Under the pieces are notes generated by a model that was not told the origin of the DNA, ran no database searches, and saw only the letters and a list, made by a program, of their open reading frames with translations. Source: an uncultured Flavobacteriaceae bacterium (lineage in GTDB: Bacteria > Bacteroidota > Bacteroidia > Flavobacteriales > Flavobacteriaceae). Taken from it: DNA of 64,000 nt. Where the stretch lies: assembly GCA_947500385.1 (NCBI GenBank), contig CANMSA010000018.1, positions 1-64,000 on the forward strand, in the 5' to 3' direction. Of the stretch, positions 53,269 to 61,153 are shown piece by piece. A program made the position numbers and the translations under genes. Numbering within the stretch: the first letter of the stretch is position 1; each line of letters begins with the position of its first letter.

Positions 53269-53830
53269 GGGCAAGTTCAAGGGGCAAGTGTCAAGTGCAA
53301 GAATCAAGTGCAAACTCAAATACAAACTCAAATGTCAAATACAAATACAAATACAGTGTGGACGTTAGACGTAAAAAGTGCAAGGGGCAAGTGCAAGGGG
53401 CAAGTGCAAGGATCAAGTGCAAGGATCAAGTTCAAGAATCAAGTGCAAGTTCAAATGTTTGAGGTTTGAGGTTTGAGGTTTGAGGTTTGAGGTTTGAGGT
53501 TTGAGGGAAAAAGTAAATTCAAATACAAATGTCAAATTCAAACACAAAACGGAGTACTGTCTACTGCTCGACAAACTCAAATACAAATTCAAAACGGAGT
53601 ACTGAGTACTGTTCACTGTTCACTGATTACTGATTACTGTTCACTGCTTGATAAACTCAAATACAAATATCAAATTCAAACACAAAACTGAATACTGTTC
53701 ACTGTTTACTGTTCACTGCTCGACAAACTCAAATACAAATATCAAATTCAAACACAAAACCGATTACTGCTTACTGCTCACTGTTCACTGTTCACTGTTC
53801 ACTGTTCACTGTTCACTGTTCACTGATTAT
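53269..53830. repeat. composite heptameric repeat array, copy 1
   Basis: A non-coding array made largely of 7-bp units. Blocks in order: CAAGTGC/CAAGGGG-type heptads (53269-53456); seven exact GTTTGAG units (53457-53505); a ~40-bp AAATTCAAATACAAATGTC...GGAGTACTG motif; three further CAAACTCAAATACAAAT...NACTG units; then six exact TTCACTG units (53784-53825). A second, shorter copy with the same block order lies after the next gene (54786-55019). Minus-strand reading gives seven-residue periodic peptides of QTSNLKP type, which I treat as spurious. Confidence 0.85.
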
Positions 53831-53882
53831 TGTTGATTGAATTCAGGGTGACTGTGGGAAAAAGCGATAAAAAAATTGCATC

Positions 53883-54776
53883 ATGGAAAAATATCTAGAA
53901 GCCTTCACCAACTCCTTTATGGGAAGCGTGCAATGGACCTGGAAATCGATTGTATTCGAGGTACCCTGGTATACGAATTACTTTTGGGGATTGATTGTTA
54001 TTTCCTTGGTTGTTTGGATGTTGGAAATCGCTTTCCCATGGCGAAAAAATCAGGCTATTTTTAGAAAAGACTTTTGGTTGGATGGTTTTTATATGTTCTT
54101 TAATTTCTTTGCTTTCTCGATCGTCATTAGCGGGTTTTATAGACTAATGGAATTGTTCTTTTCCGATATCGGGCTTTCCTATGCATCCCTTGCTCTTATG
54201 AACCTAAGCACCTTGCCACAATGGGCACAATTGCTTGTATTTTTTGTAGTACTCGATTTTGTTCAGTGGTTTACCCATACCCTGCTCCACCGATTTCCGG
54301 TGTTATGGAATTTTCACAAAGTGCATCACTCAGTAAAAGAAATGGGATTTGCCGCCCACCTACGCTACCATTGGATGGAAAATGTGCTGTACAAACCCCT
54401 GAAAGTATTCGGGGTCATGATCCTGGGTGGTTTCGAGCCCGAACAAGCGTACATCGTTCATTTTATCGCCATCACCATCGGTCATTTAAACCACGCGAAC
54501 CTTAAAATGAGTTGGGGGCCTTTGAAATACGTTCTTAACAACCCCGTAATGCATTTATACCATCATTCGTATGTGTTGCCAGAAGGAAAAAAAGGAGTGA
54601 ATTTTGCCATTAGCCTGAGTCTGTGGGACTACCTTTTTAAAACCAATTATATCCCCGAAGACAGCGGTACCATACCCTTGGGATTTCCTGGGGACGAACA
54701 CTTTCCAACGGACTTTGTACAACAGAACTTGTACGGGTTCGGGAAGGAGGAAAAGGATGCGAGACGGGAGAGGTGA
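53883..54776 (+). CDS. fatty acid hydroxylase/sterol desaturase family membrane enzyme
   Basis: 297 residues. Several membrane helices (about 38-58, 70-95, 115-130) surround di-iron histidine boxes: HTLLH at about 132, HKVHH at about 146, and HLYHHS near 225, with HLNHANLKMSWG between. Family members hydroxylate or desaturate lipids using O2 and two irons. It is the only gene between the two composite repeat arrays, so the repeats may mark a cassette that can be lost, moved or amplified by recombination. Its start is about 50 bp after copy 1 ends and its stop about 10 bp before copy 2 begins. Confidence 0.88.
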   Translation: MEKYLEAFTNSFMGSVQWTWKSIVFEVPWYTNYFWGLIVISLVVWMLEIAFPWRKNQAIFRKDFWLDGFYMFFNFFAFSIVISGFYRLMELFFSDIGLSYASLALMNLSTLPQWAQLLVFFVVLDFVQWFTHTLLHRFPVLWNFHKVHHSVKEMGFAAHLRYHWMENVLYKPLKVFGVMILGGFEPEQAYIVHFIAITIGHLNHANLKMSWGPLKYVLNNPVMHLYHHSYVLPEGKKGVNFAISLSLWDYLFKTNYIPEDSGTIPLGFPGDEHFPTDFVQQNLYGFGKEEKDARRER

Positions 54777-54785
54777 GATGTGAAA

Positions 54786-55019
54786 AACAAGTGCAAGTGC
54801 AAGTGTCAAGTTCAAGTTCAAATGTTTAAGGTTTGAGGTTTGAGGTTTGAGGTTTGAGGTTTGAGGTTTGAGGTTTGAGGTTTGAGAAAAAAATAAATTC
54901 AAATTCAAATGTCAAATTCAAACACAAAACGGAGTACTGCCTACTGCTTGACAAACTCAAATACAAATTCAAAACTGAGTACTGTTTACTGTTCACTGTT
55001 CACTGTTCACTGTTCACTG
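54786..55019. repeat. composite heptameric repeat array, copy 2
   Basis: Same block order as copy 1: AAGTGCA/CAAGTGT heptads, one GTTTAAG and eight GTTTGAG units (54831-54886), the AAATTCAAATGTCAAATTC...GGAGTACTG block, one CAAACTCAAATACAAATTC unit ending GAGTACTG, and four TTCACTG units (54992-55019). Direct orientation relative to copy 1. Unit numbers differ between the copies (7 vs 8; 6 vs 4), as expected for slipped-strand or recombinational change. Confidence 0.85.
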
Positions 55020-55037
55020 AAAATCAAACAGAACAAA

Positions 55038-55069
55038 AAAAGCCGCACTGACGAATCAATGCGGCTTTT
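55038..55069 (-). terminator. terminator of the 55090-57858 gene
   Basis: AAAAGCCGCA / TGCGGCTTTT stem, 12-nt loop, with a T-rich run on the minus strand after the stem. Placed 21 bp after the stop codon of the T9SS gene. Confidence 0.85.
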
Positions 55070-55089
55070 CCAATTATGGCAAATTGTAC

Positions 55090-57858
55090 TTAATCGATCA
55101 CAATCTGTTTGGTATCGGTCCAGTTGGATCCTGATATCCGTAGAATATACACTCCGCTCGAAAGCTGGTTCAATTCATAGTCGATCACATCACGACCTTT
55201 TGTAATATCAAGTACCTTGGGCTGGTTTACCATTCTACCAGAGTTCAATTCATACAAGCTAAGGCTTACCTGCTCTCTCATTACAGGGAATGCACCTGCA
55301 CTGTTCGCAACGCCCGTATCGGTATTGATCACCATTTGTATGGTGCTACCTGCTTTCGCGGGCATCGGGAAAATCGACGCTAGCTTGTTCGCATCGTTGG
55401 CACGTATCCCATCGGCATTACAGCCTGCATCAGGGAACTCCAAGATAAACTCGGCGGCACCTTCACATCCGTCAGGGCTCACCCATGAAACAGTATACAA
55501 ACCAAAGTCATCGCCATCCAATCCGAAGATCGATACGGCATTGTTGTAAGGTACCTGATCGGCGCCTCGTACACTGGTACCGCCATTCGCCATATTGAAT
55601 GTAAATACCCAATCGGCAAATACGGTGGTGGCACTATCGCTATCTTCATCGCCGGGCATCACCATACGAATGATCATATCATCACCCAAACAGGCGGCCG
55701 TTTCATTTCCGGTAATATAGCTACCATCCTGATCACGCGGACGGATCTTGTACTGAAGAATCAATGGACAAAGTGATTTCAAACCACAGTCGATCGTTAG
55801 GTCATCTTCAATTTTTACCTCGAAACAAGCGGTTACCCCATTTTCATCCGCATTGGAATCTAGGGCAGTATCGCCACCGGCAAAAGGTGTCGTAAATTCA
55901 AAGCCACCAGGGATATCACCAAACTTGATGTAGTACGATCCTGAATTCGGGCAAATCTCAAACTGAAAATATCCAGGATCGCCGTTCGGGCTATCCGCCG
56001 TAACGGTACTGGCCACTTCTTCCCCTTCACAGGTAAACAAGGTAACAGTTACCCCGTTTACACCGGGCTCACCTTCATCTTGGATACCGTTTTGGTTTTC
56101 ATCGATCCAAACAAAATCCCCGACGATCAAAGGCGCATCGACCATGACCATGGCCCCCGCAACATCTAAGGAAGCACATAACTCTCCTCCACCTTGTACC
56201 AACAAGCTGTTTACGTCTACACCGGTGGTTTGCCCGGGGACTACCACACTTAAGGGATCAAAAGATGCAGGATACACGAAAGTATGTATCGTATATTTTC
56301 CCGGTTCGTTTACCGTAAATTTCGGAGTATCGGAAAGGTCTTGAATGACCAAATCGGCACCGGAGGTAAGCACATAAGCCACGAGATACCCTTCTGGTAC
56401 GTGTTGGTTTCCATCGGGAGTAGCAGAGATCATTACCCCATCTTCCTCGATACAAACGGCATCGGCATCGGCAGTAATCGTACCGGCATTGGGGTCGGTA
56501 ATGGTTACTACTACCTCATCCATCGCTTCACAATCGTTACAATCGGCAACCATTACTTTGTAGGTACCGCTTTGATCCACTGTGATTGTTTTTTGATTGG
56601 CATCTCCTACAATGTTACCATCTTCGGTCGTCCAAACATAGGCAACATCGCTGCTAAAATTAATAGGCTCACAGGTTCCCAGTTTCACATTGATATCGCC
56701 ATTCTCGTAATACCCATCGCCCCCGCTGATCATCAACCAACCAGAAGCGCCAAAACCTTCGCGGGTTACATCGGCACCATCCCCGATTTGAAAGGCAGGG
56801 CCTTTTCTAGTAACCTCAAAAGTACCGTGCAATTCGGAGACAATCGTTCCCGTTGTGGTCGTATAGTACGCCCAATCGGATGTGTCATGTTCGGAGCACC
56901 AATTCTCTTTTGGACTGTCTTGGGGTGGGGTGATCGTATACCCTGAAAAGGTCACATCTACCGAGATATTGTCGGTTCCGTTGGAAGCAACAGCCGTATA
57001 ATGGGCTGTACCGTCGTTATACGTCTTAAAAGAAGAGCTGGTCGCTACAAAACGATTGTCGATATCGTTTTCAATCCATACTTCCTCTATGTTCTGCCCG
57101 TTTGAACCACATTTGGCACTTTCCTCGATCGGATACTCACATCCGCCGGGACAGGCAGAAGGGTTTTCGACCGTTGCCGTTAACTCGACCGTATCTTCAC
57201 TACATACCTCCACATCGTCCCCAGCAGCAACCGCGAGGTTACATGCGGCCACACAGTCACCCAATTGGATGTTCACATCACCGGTAGTGTAAAAACCATC
57301 TCCTCCGCTAATATCGAACCAGCCGGAAGCACCAAAACCCTCGCGGGTCACATCGGCACCATCGCCCAATTGAAAGGCGGGGCCTTTGCGCACCAGGGTA
57401 AAAGTACCATGGTTCTCGGAAACAATGGTTCCCGTAGTCGAGGTATAGTATACCCAACCGGACGTATCGTGCGGAGAACACCAGTTCTCTTTCGGACTGT
57501 CTTGGGGTGGGGTGGTGGTATACCCGGCAAAGATAATATCGACCGTTACCGTATCGCTCCCATTGGACACTACGGAAGTATAATGCGCCGTACCGTCATC
57601 ATAGGAAATAAACGACGAACGGGTCGTCATTGAAAAAAAGTTGTCATAATCGTTCTTAAGCCATACTTCGGCCAAGTCTTGATTGGCGCATCGTGGGGAT
57701 TCCAGAATGGGATACTCACATACCGGCAGCGCCGTAGGGGGCGCAGGTAATGCTTCTAGGGCATTTCCGTTAGAGGCCGCCATCGCCGCGAGCGGCAAGG
57801 ACAAGGCTACCAACGAAAAGAGCCGTTTTAGGGTTGTAGTAGTGTAGTTTCTAATCAT
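55090..57858 (-). CDS. T9SS type A secreted protein with duplicated module and SdrD-like domain
   Basis: 922 residues. Signal peptide about 1-28. Two near-identical ~155-residue modules (about 47-205 and 245-400) share CEYPI.ES..C, EVWxxNDxDNxF, DGTAHYT.V.SNG, TPPQDSPKENWCS.HDTS, and REGFGASGW. A PKD/Ig-like stretch follows. A SdrD B-like domain (about 590-700, GDFVWIDENQNGIQDEGEPGVNGVTV) has the calcium-binding DxN pattern. The end (SIFPMPAKAGSTIQMVINTD, LNQLSSGVYILRISG) is a type A sorting domain. Likely a surface adhesin or lectin; ligand unknown. Confidence 0.85.
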   Translation of the reverse strand: MIRNYTTTTLKRLFSLVALSLPLAAMAASNGNALEALPAPPTALPVCEYPILESPRCANQDLAEVWLKNDYDNFFSMTTRSSFISYDDGTAHYTSVVSNGSDTVTVDIIFAGYTTTPPQDSPKENWCSPHDTSGWVYYTSTTGTIVSENHGTFTLVRKGPAFQLGDGADVTREGFGASGWFDISGGDGFYTTGDVNIQLGDCVAACNLAVAAGDDVEVCSEDTVELTATVENPSACPGGCEYPIEESAKCGSNGQNIEEVWIENDIDNRFVATSSSFKTYNDGTAHYTAVASNGTDNISVDVTFSGYTITPPQDSPKENWCSEHDTSDWAYYTTTTGTIVSELHGTFEVTRKGPAFQIGDGADVTREGFGASGWLMISGGDGYYENGDINVKLGTCEPINFSSDVAYVWTTEDGNIVGDANQKTITVDQSGTYKVMVADCNDCEAMDEVVVTITDPNAGTITADADAVCIEEDGVMISATPDGNQHVPEGYLVAYVLTSGADLVIQDLSDTPKFTVNEPGKYTIHTFVYPASFDPLSVVVPGQTTGVDVNSLLVQGGGELCASLDVAGAMVMVDAPLIVGDFVWIDENQNGIQDEGEPGVNGVTVTLFTCEGEEVASTVTADSPNGDPGYFQFEICPNSGSYYIKFGDIPGGFEFTTPFAGGDTALDSNADENGVTACFEVKIEDDLTIDCGLKSLCPLILQYKIRPRDQDGSYITGNETAACLGDDMIIRMVMPGDEDSDSATTVFADWVFTFNMANGGTSVRGADQVPYNNAVSIFGLDGDDFGLYTVSWVSPDGCEGAAEFILEFPDAGCNADGIRANDANKLASIFPMPAKAGSTIQMVINTDTGVANSAGAFPVMREQVSLSLYELNSGRMVNQPKVLDITKGRDVIDYELNQLSSGVYILRISGSNWTDTKQIVID

Positions 57859-58466
57859 ATTTAGTTCGGTTTACTCGATAATCGAGGTTAATAATGCCCG
57901 ATGCTCGCCCGACCAGTATTCTTGCGGACGCACTCCGAGGTGTTTTGCTTCTGATTGCTCACGATTCGTCTTAGGACGAAAAGTAGCACACCCGGCTAAG
58001 GGTGCGGAATTCATGGTGTTTCTGATATTGAATATGCAGCTCGATTGCTATACGAGGAATCATAGCCGCAAAAAGTGTAGCGTATTCTTCTAAATCATAC
58101 AGTAGTGGTTAGGGTTCGACGTTCAAAGTAACCACCATTTTAACATTTATTTGGTATTTGAGGAGGGAGATCGTTGAATCGAAGAAAAATGTCTACCAGT
58201 GGGGTCACAATTTACTGATTTGTAGGAAAATACAAATTCGCTAGTGAAGGTATCATCGGCAAAACGCTTGGTTTTATCGATGAAAGGTACAAACTGTTGA
58301 ACCAGCTATTGCAAGCCTATTTCCCGTCGTTCCGGAATCGCTTTGAACAGAAAAACGACTTTGGAAATTGTTATCTATATTAATTTTAACATTATTTTTA
58401 AAGTAATTTCATTATATTTTGAGGAATTAACTTACGTTTTTGTTTAACCCCTTAAATTTTAGTCTT
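57859..58466. other. intergenic region with hairpins and an unexplained short open stretch
   Basis: About 600 bp. Hairpins: CTCGA-TAA-TCGAG near 57872, TTCGTC-TTAG-GACGAA near 57966, and CACCC...GGGTG near 57992. An open stretch on the plus strand, 58219-58383 (54 codons, includes GIIGKTLGFIDERYKLLNQL and a stop), has coding-like composition but no start codon I trust and no family; it may be a gene remnant. The promoter of the small secreted protein lies at the right. Confidence 0.4.
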
Positions 58467-58850
58467 ATGAAAATGATGAAAAGTGTATTGGCCCTTTGTG
58501 TTTTTGGCTCCCTGGTCGCGTTTGGTACCCTTCCGGCAATGGAGGAAGGTGCGGAACCCATTACAACAACCTCCGTTGCCCCCGATGCGACGCCTCCCTT
58601 GACCGGTACGGCGGCCGAACTACTGGAGGAACTGAACTGTTTGGAATCGGATGAAGCGGTTGCAGCCTTTTTTAAGGAACACTACGATTTTGAATCGGAG
58701 CTGTTGGAAACCTCTGGCAGCCTAGTTTCCGGTGGGTGTGGATCCTGGATTACCGTGGCACGCTGTGTGCAATACCGAAAATGTTGGGTAGGCACGACTT
58801 CAAACGGTACCAAGTACGGTATCTATTACCAAAATAGGTTCACCTGTTGA
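58467..58850 (+). CDS. small cysteine-rich exported protein
   Basis: 127 residues from the ATG at 58467 (MKMMKSVLALCVFGSLVAFG). Signal peptide about 1-22. An acidic, Pro/Thr-rich middle (EPITTTSVAPDATPPLTG) is followed by a helical segment (AAELLEELNCLESDEAVAAFFKEHYDFESELL) and a Cys-rich tail (GGCGSWITVARCVQYRKCW...FTC) with four Cys that could form two disulfides. No family recognised. Monocistronic, after a ~600-bp gap. Confidence 0.68.
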   Translation: MKMMKSVLALCVFGSLVAFGTLPAMEEGAEPITTTSVAPDATPPLTGTAAELLEELNCLESDEAVAAFFKEHYDFESELLETSGSLVSGGCGSWITVARCVQYRKCWVGTTSNGTKYGIYYQNRFTC

Positions 58851-59030
58851 AGCATGGCCCCATAAAAATACCTCTTGGTTCCATACGCTGCGATGTAGGT
58901 ATCGAAAGTAGGTGTTAAATACTTATAAAGAATTCTTTACTTATTGGTACCATACAGTGTTCTGCGTTCTCGTATTGCCAATGACGACAAGAATTCTTTA
59001 TTTTTTTGGTCTATTCGGTATAATCGGTAC
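58851..59030. other. intergenic, direct repeats
   Basis: The 12-mer AAGAATTCTTTA occurs at 58928-58939 and 58989-59000, with AAGAATTCTT itself palindromic. No gene. It leads into the REP at 59031. Confidence 0.45.
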
Positions 59031-59057
59031 GGCACCCGACGGAGTCGAGCGCTAGCG
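59031..59057. repeat. REP-like hairpin, left of pair
   Basis: Its complement reads CGCTAGCG, then CTCGAC-TCC-GTCGGG, then TGCC: a 6-bp stem with one G-T pair. It is the inverted partner of 59478-59504. The two differ by a compensating A-T to T-A change in the stem, which argues for a selected structure. Confidence 0.65.
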
Positions 59058-59070
59058 GGGTATTCTAATT

Positions 59071-59457
59071 TCACTCCTCAAGAATTTCTTTACTAGCTTC
59101 TTTCCCACTCATTATCATTCGTATTTCATCACTTAATTTCGCAATAAAGAAAATTCTTGGACCTCCTTTTATTTTAATAAAAAAAGAATTTAAAAAATAG
59201 GAAACTTTCACCACTTTGTGTAAAGGAATTGTCTTATTAGTATAGATACCTTTATAAACCAACGAATTATCCTTTAAGTAAATCGATTTAGGTTTTTTCG
59301 CCATGAACAATAAAATTGTCCCGACTACAAAAAGCATCAGAGAAGGAATATAATCCTTAACAAATAGGAATACCAGAGAACTCGAGAAAAACATCATACT
59401 TTTCATGAAGAGGATGATTTTAATTGGCACTGTCAAAGGCGAACTTATTCTTTTCAT
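59071..59457 (-). CDS. small membrane protein with PH-like tail, unknown
   Basis: 128 residues. Two hydrophobic segments (MKSMMFFSSSLVFLFV; LMLFVVGTILLFMA) followed by a soluble beta-rich domain (SIYLKDNSLVYKGIYTNKTIPLHKVVKVSYFLNSFFIKI). No family certain. It lies between two inverted REP-like hairpins, 13 bp and 20 bp from its ends, so it may have moved or been kept as a REP-flanked cassette. Confidence 0.6.
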   Translation of the reverse strand: MKRISSPLTVPIKIILFMKSMMFFSSSLVFLFVKDYIPSLMLFVVGTILLFMAKKPKSIYLKDNSLVYKGIYTNKTIPLHKVVKVSYFLNSFFIKIKGGPRIFFIAKLSDEIRMIMSGKEASKEILEE

Positions 59458-59477
59458 TGTTTAGTAATTGCACCCTT

Positions 59478-59504
59478 CGCTAGCGCTCGTCTCCGACGAG
59501 TGCC
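59478..59504. repeat. REP-like hairpin, right of pair
   Basis: CGCTAGCG, then CTCGTC-TCC-GACGAG, then TGCC: a perfect 6-bp stem. Inverted relative to the copy at 59031-59057, with four substitutions, two of which compensate each other in the stem. Confidence 0.65.
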
Positions 59505-59527
59505 CAGCCACGCAATAGGCTAAAAGA

Positions 59528-59985
59528 CTATCCCAAAAACCCAATGGCATCTATTTCAAAAGCAGGGTCTTCATTAGCAATGTTCCTTGCACTACTATAT
59601 TTCCATTGCGTTGGGACGGTAACAAAACCAGCCTGGACCGGATTGTTGTGAATATAATCAATCTTCTGTTGAATCACCTTGGCACTCCATAACTCGATCG
59701 GTTTATTATGATGCTGCCAAAATTGTCTTTTGACAATATTACTTTTCTTTTTTCCTGCTCGTTCGAACATCCATAAAAGCCATTCTTTTCTGCTTTCTTG
59801 CGGATTTCCCTGGATAGCTTTAACTATTTTTTTGGAAGTGTATTTTTTGAAATCACCTATTACACCGGAAGGGTTTTCCTTTGTTGAACGAAATACGAAA
59901 TGCACATGGCTGGGCATAAAACAATAAGCAAACAGTTCCAGGCCCTTTTCCTTTCTGCAATAGGAAACACTTTCTCCTCAGCTGG
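59528..59985 (-). pseudogene. truncated REP-associated tyrosine transposase (RAYT)
   Basis: Homologous to the intact RAYT at 60029-60595 from about its residue 37 onward: an ESVSYCRKEKGLELFAYCF lead-in (no start codon for this part), then MPSHVHFVF (the two-His metal site), NPQESRKEWLLWM, and catalytic-Tyr block KIDYIHNNPVQAGF. The N-terminal ~40 residues are gone; an in-frame TGA and a GC-rich hairpin (59988-60002) lie at the break. An ATG at 59917 could still give a 129-residue product, but it would lack the start of the fold. Probably inactive. Confidence 0.8.
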
Positions 59986-59987
59986 CG

Positions 59988-60002
59988 CGAGCGTCGCGCT
60001 CG
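59988..60002. repeat. REP-like hairpin at the RAYT truncation point
   Basis: CGAGCG-TCG-CGCTCG, a perfect 6-bp stem. The flanking 12-mer GCTGGCGCGAGC (59981-59992) occurs inverted at 60833-60844. It sits exactly where the truncated RAYT loses homology to the intact copy. Confidence 0.65.
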
Positions 60003-60028
60003 TGACCACAATACTCCTACCTCAGTGT

Positions 60029-60595
60029 TTACAACATTCCCAAATGTATTCCTTTATTATCAATATCAACTACAGTAGTATCTTCTGCATAATTTCGGGC
60101 ACTACTATACTTCCAAGCGATTGGATCGGTTACGAAACCCTGTTCTACGGGGTTGTTGTGTATATAGTCTATTTTTTGTTTTATCACCTTTCCGCTCCAA
60201 AGTTCGATTGGTTTATTGTGTTGTTGCCAAAATTGTCTTTTGGCAACATTATTTTTCTTTTTTCCAGCTCGTTCCATCATCCATAAAAGCCATTCTTTTC
60301 TGCTTTCTTGTGGGTTTTCTTCTATCTCTTTGATCAATTTTCTAGCCGTGAAACCTTTAAAGTCCCGCAGTAGACCGGATGGGTCTTCCCTATCCGATCT
60401 AAAAACGAAATGTACATGGCTCGGCATAAAACAATAGGCAAATACCTCCATGCCTTTTTGCAAACGACAATGGGTCATGGCCTCCTCCAAAATCGAAAAA
60501 TAGACTTGCCTTGTAAAGACATCTATCCAAAAGACGGTGGCAAAACTGATAAAATAAGCAGCAGTTGGGTTTCTGAATTTATATTTCCTACTCAT
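60029..60595 (-). CDS. REP-associated tyrosine transposase (RAYT, Y1_Tnp family)
   Basis: 188 residues, full length. N-terminus MSRKYKFRNPTAAYFISFATVFWID, metal site HVH in CFMPSHVHFVFRSDRED, then LLRDFKGFTARKL, NPQESRKEWLLWMMERAGKK, FWQQHNKPIELW, and the catalytic Tyr in IDYIHNNPVEQGFVTDP. RAYTs are single-domain IS200/IS605-type nucleases that cut REP-flanked single-stranded DNA and are thought to spread REPs. Several REP-like hairpins lie within 1.2 kb on both sides, so this enzyme and these repeats probably belong together. A truncated paralog lies directly downstream. Confidence 0.92.
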   Translation of the reverse strand: MSRKYKFRNPTAAYFISFATVFWIDVFTRQVYFSILEEAMTHCRLQKGMEVFAYCFMPSHVHFVFRSDREDPSGLLRDFKGFTARKLIKEIEENPQESRKEWLLWMMERAGKKKNNVAKRQFWQQHNKPIELWSGKVIKQKIDYIHNNPVEQGFVTDPIAWKYSSARNYAEDTTVVDIDNKGIHLGML

Positions 60596-60830
60596 TGCCG
60601 AAAGGTATACTGCTAAACTGAAATAAGCTTGCAGTATGGACTTTTAATCAAATCAATTGCCATAATGGCCCCAACGCTCCCTGAGTGTCTCGCCCGCGCT
60701 TTTGTAACTAACGGTTGCCTGAAAATTAAAATACCCACAGCACTGCTGCCGCGGGTATTATTCAATTCTTTGACTCTTACGCCTTTTACTCAGAACGGTA
60801 CGAGCGTGACGCTCGCACTAGCGATTCGTT
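60596..60830. other. REP composite region B with two hairpins
   Basis: Contains a terminator-like ATACCC...GGGTAT hairpin (60731-60758), then the block starting TTATTCAATTCTTTGACTCT (60758-60780) and ACTCAGAACGGTACGA (60788-60803), then hairpin CGAGCG-TGA-CGCTCG (60801-60815). The same blocks with a different hairpin appear at 61091-61141. No gene recognised. Confidence 0.5.
60801..60815. repeat. REP-like hairpin B
   Basis: CGAGCG-TGA-CGCTCG, perfect 6-bp stem, same stem as 59988-60002 with a different loop. Followed by CACTAGCG, echoing the CTAGCG of the other hairpins. Confidence 0.65.
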
Positions 60831-61064
60831 TTGCTCGCGCCAGCAGGGGGGAAACCCTCCATTGAGACGGCACGCAGGTTGGCCAATGCACTGAACGTTA
60901 CCCTGGATTACTTGGTAGGCGACAGTGATACGGTTCTCTTCGATAGGGATGTGACCAAACGTATAGAGGCCATCGTCAATATGGACGGTGAGGATAAAAT
61001 CGCATTGTTCAAGATCATAGATGCTTACATACGTGACTTCAAGGCTAAAAAAGCTTACGCATAA
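60831..61064 (+). pseudogene. N-terminally truncated XRE-type regulator
   Basis: Reads GGKPSIETARRLANALNVTL then DYLVGDSDTVLFDRDVTKRI and ends FKAKKAYA: the second half of an HTH_3 (Cro/C1) domain and the usual C-terminal tail. The first half of the HTH, which holds the recognition helix region and the start codon, is missing and replaced by REP-like sequence (GCTCGCGCCAGC at 60833-60844). A TTG at 60831 could start a short product, but it would not bind DNA normally. Confidence 0.75.
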
Positions 61065-61068
61065 AAAA

Positions 61069-61141
61069 ACCACAACTTTCGCTGTGGCCCTTATTCATTT
61101 CTTTAACTCTTACTCACAACGCTACGAAGTTGCAAACTTCG
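61069..61141. repeat. REP composite region A
   Basis: Begins with a CCACA...TGTGG hairpin at the end of the XRE fragment, then the block starting TTATTCATTTCTTTAACTCT (61091-61113; two mismatches to 60758-60780) and ACTCACAACGCTACGA (61112-61127; two mismatches to 60788-60803), then hairpin CGAAGTT-GCA-AACTTCG (61125-61141). Architecture is the same as region B but the hairpin stem sequence is unrelated. Confidence 0.6.
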
Positions 61142-61153
61142 CAGAGCGGGAGA

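Noticed and set aside
53648-53836. plus-strand frame across TTCACTG units
   Set aside because: Repeat-derived peptide with no start context.
54555-54908. minus-strand frame with QTSNLKP repeats
   Set aside because: Produced by the GTTTGAG heptamers read in a triplet frame (7 nt x 3 = 7 codons); not a real protein.
53269-55019. CRISPR array
   Set aside because: Units are 7 bp, contiguous, with no spacers, and no cas genes are present.
56284-56946. 220-codon plus-strand frame
   Set aside because: Antisense of the duplicated modules of the 55090-57858 gene; no domain or signal.
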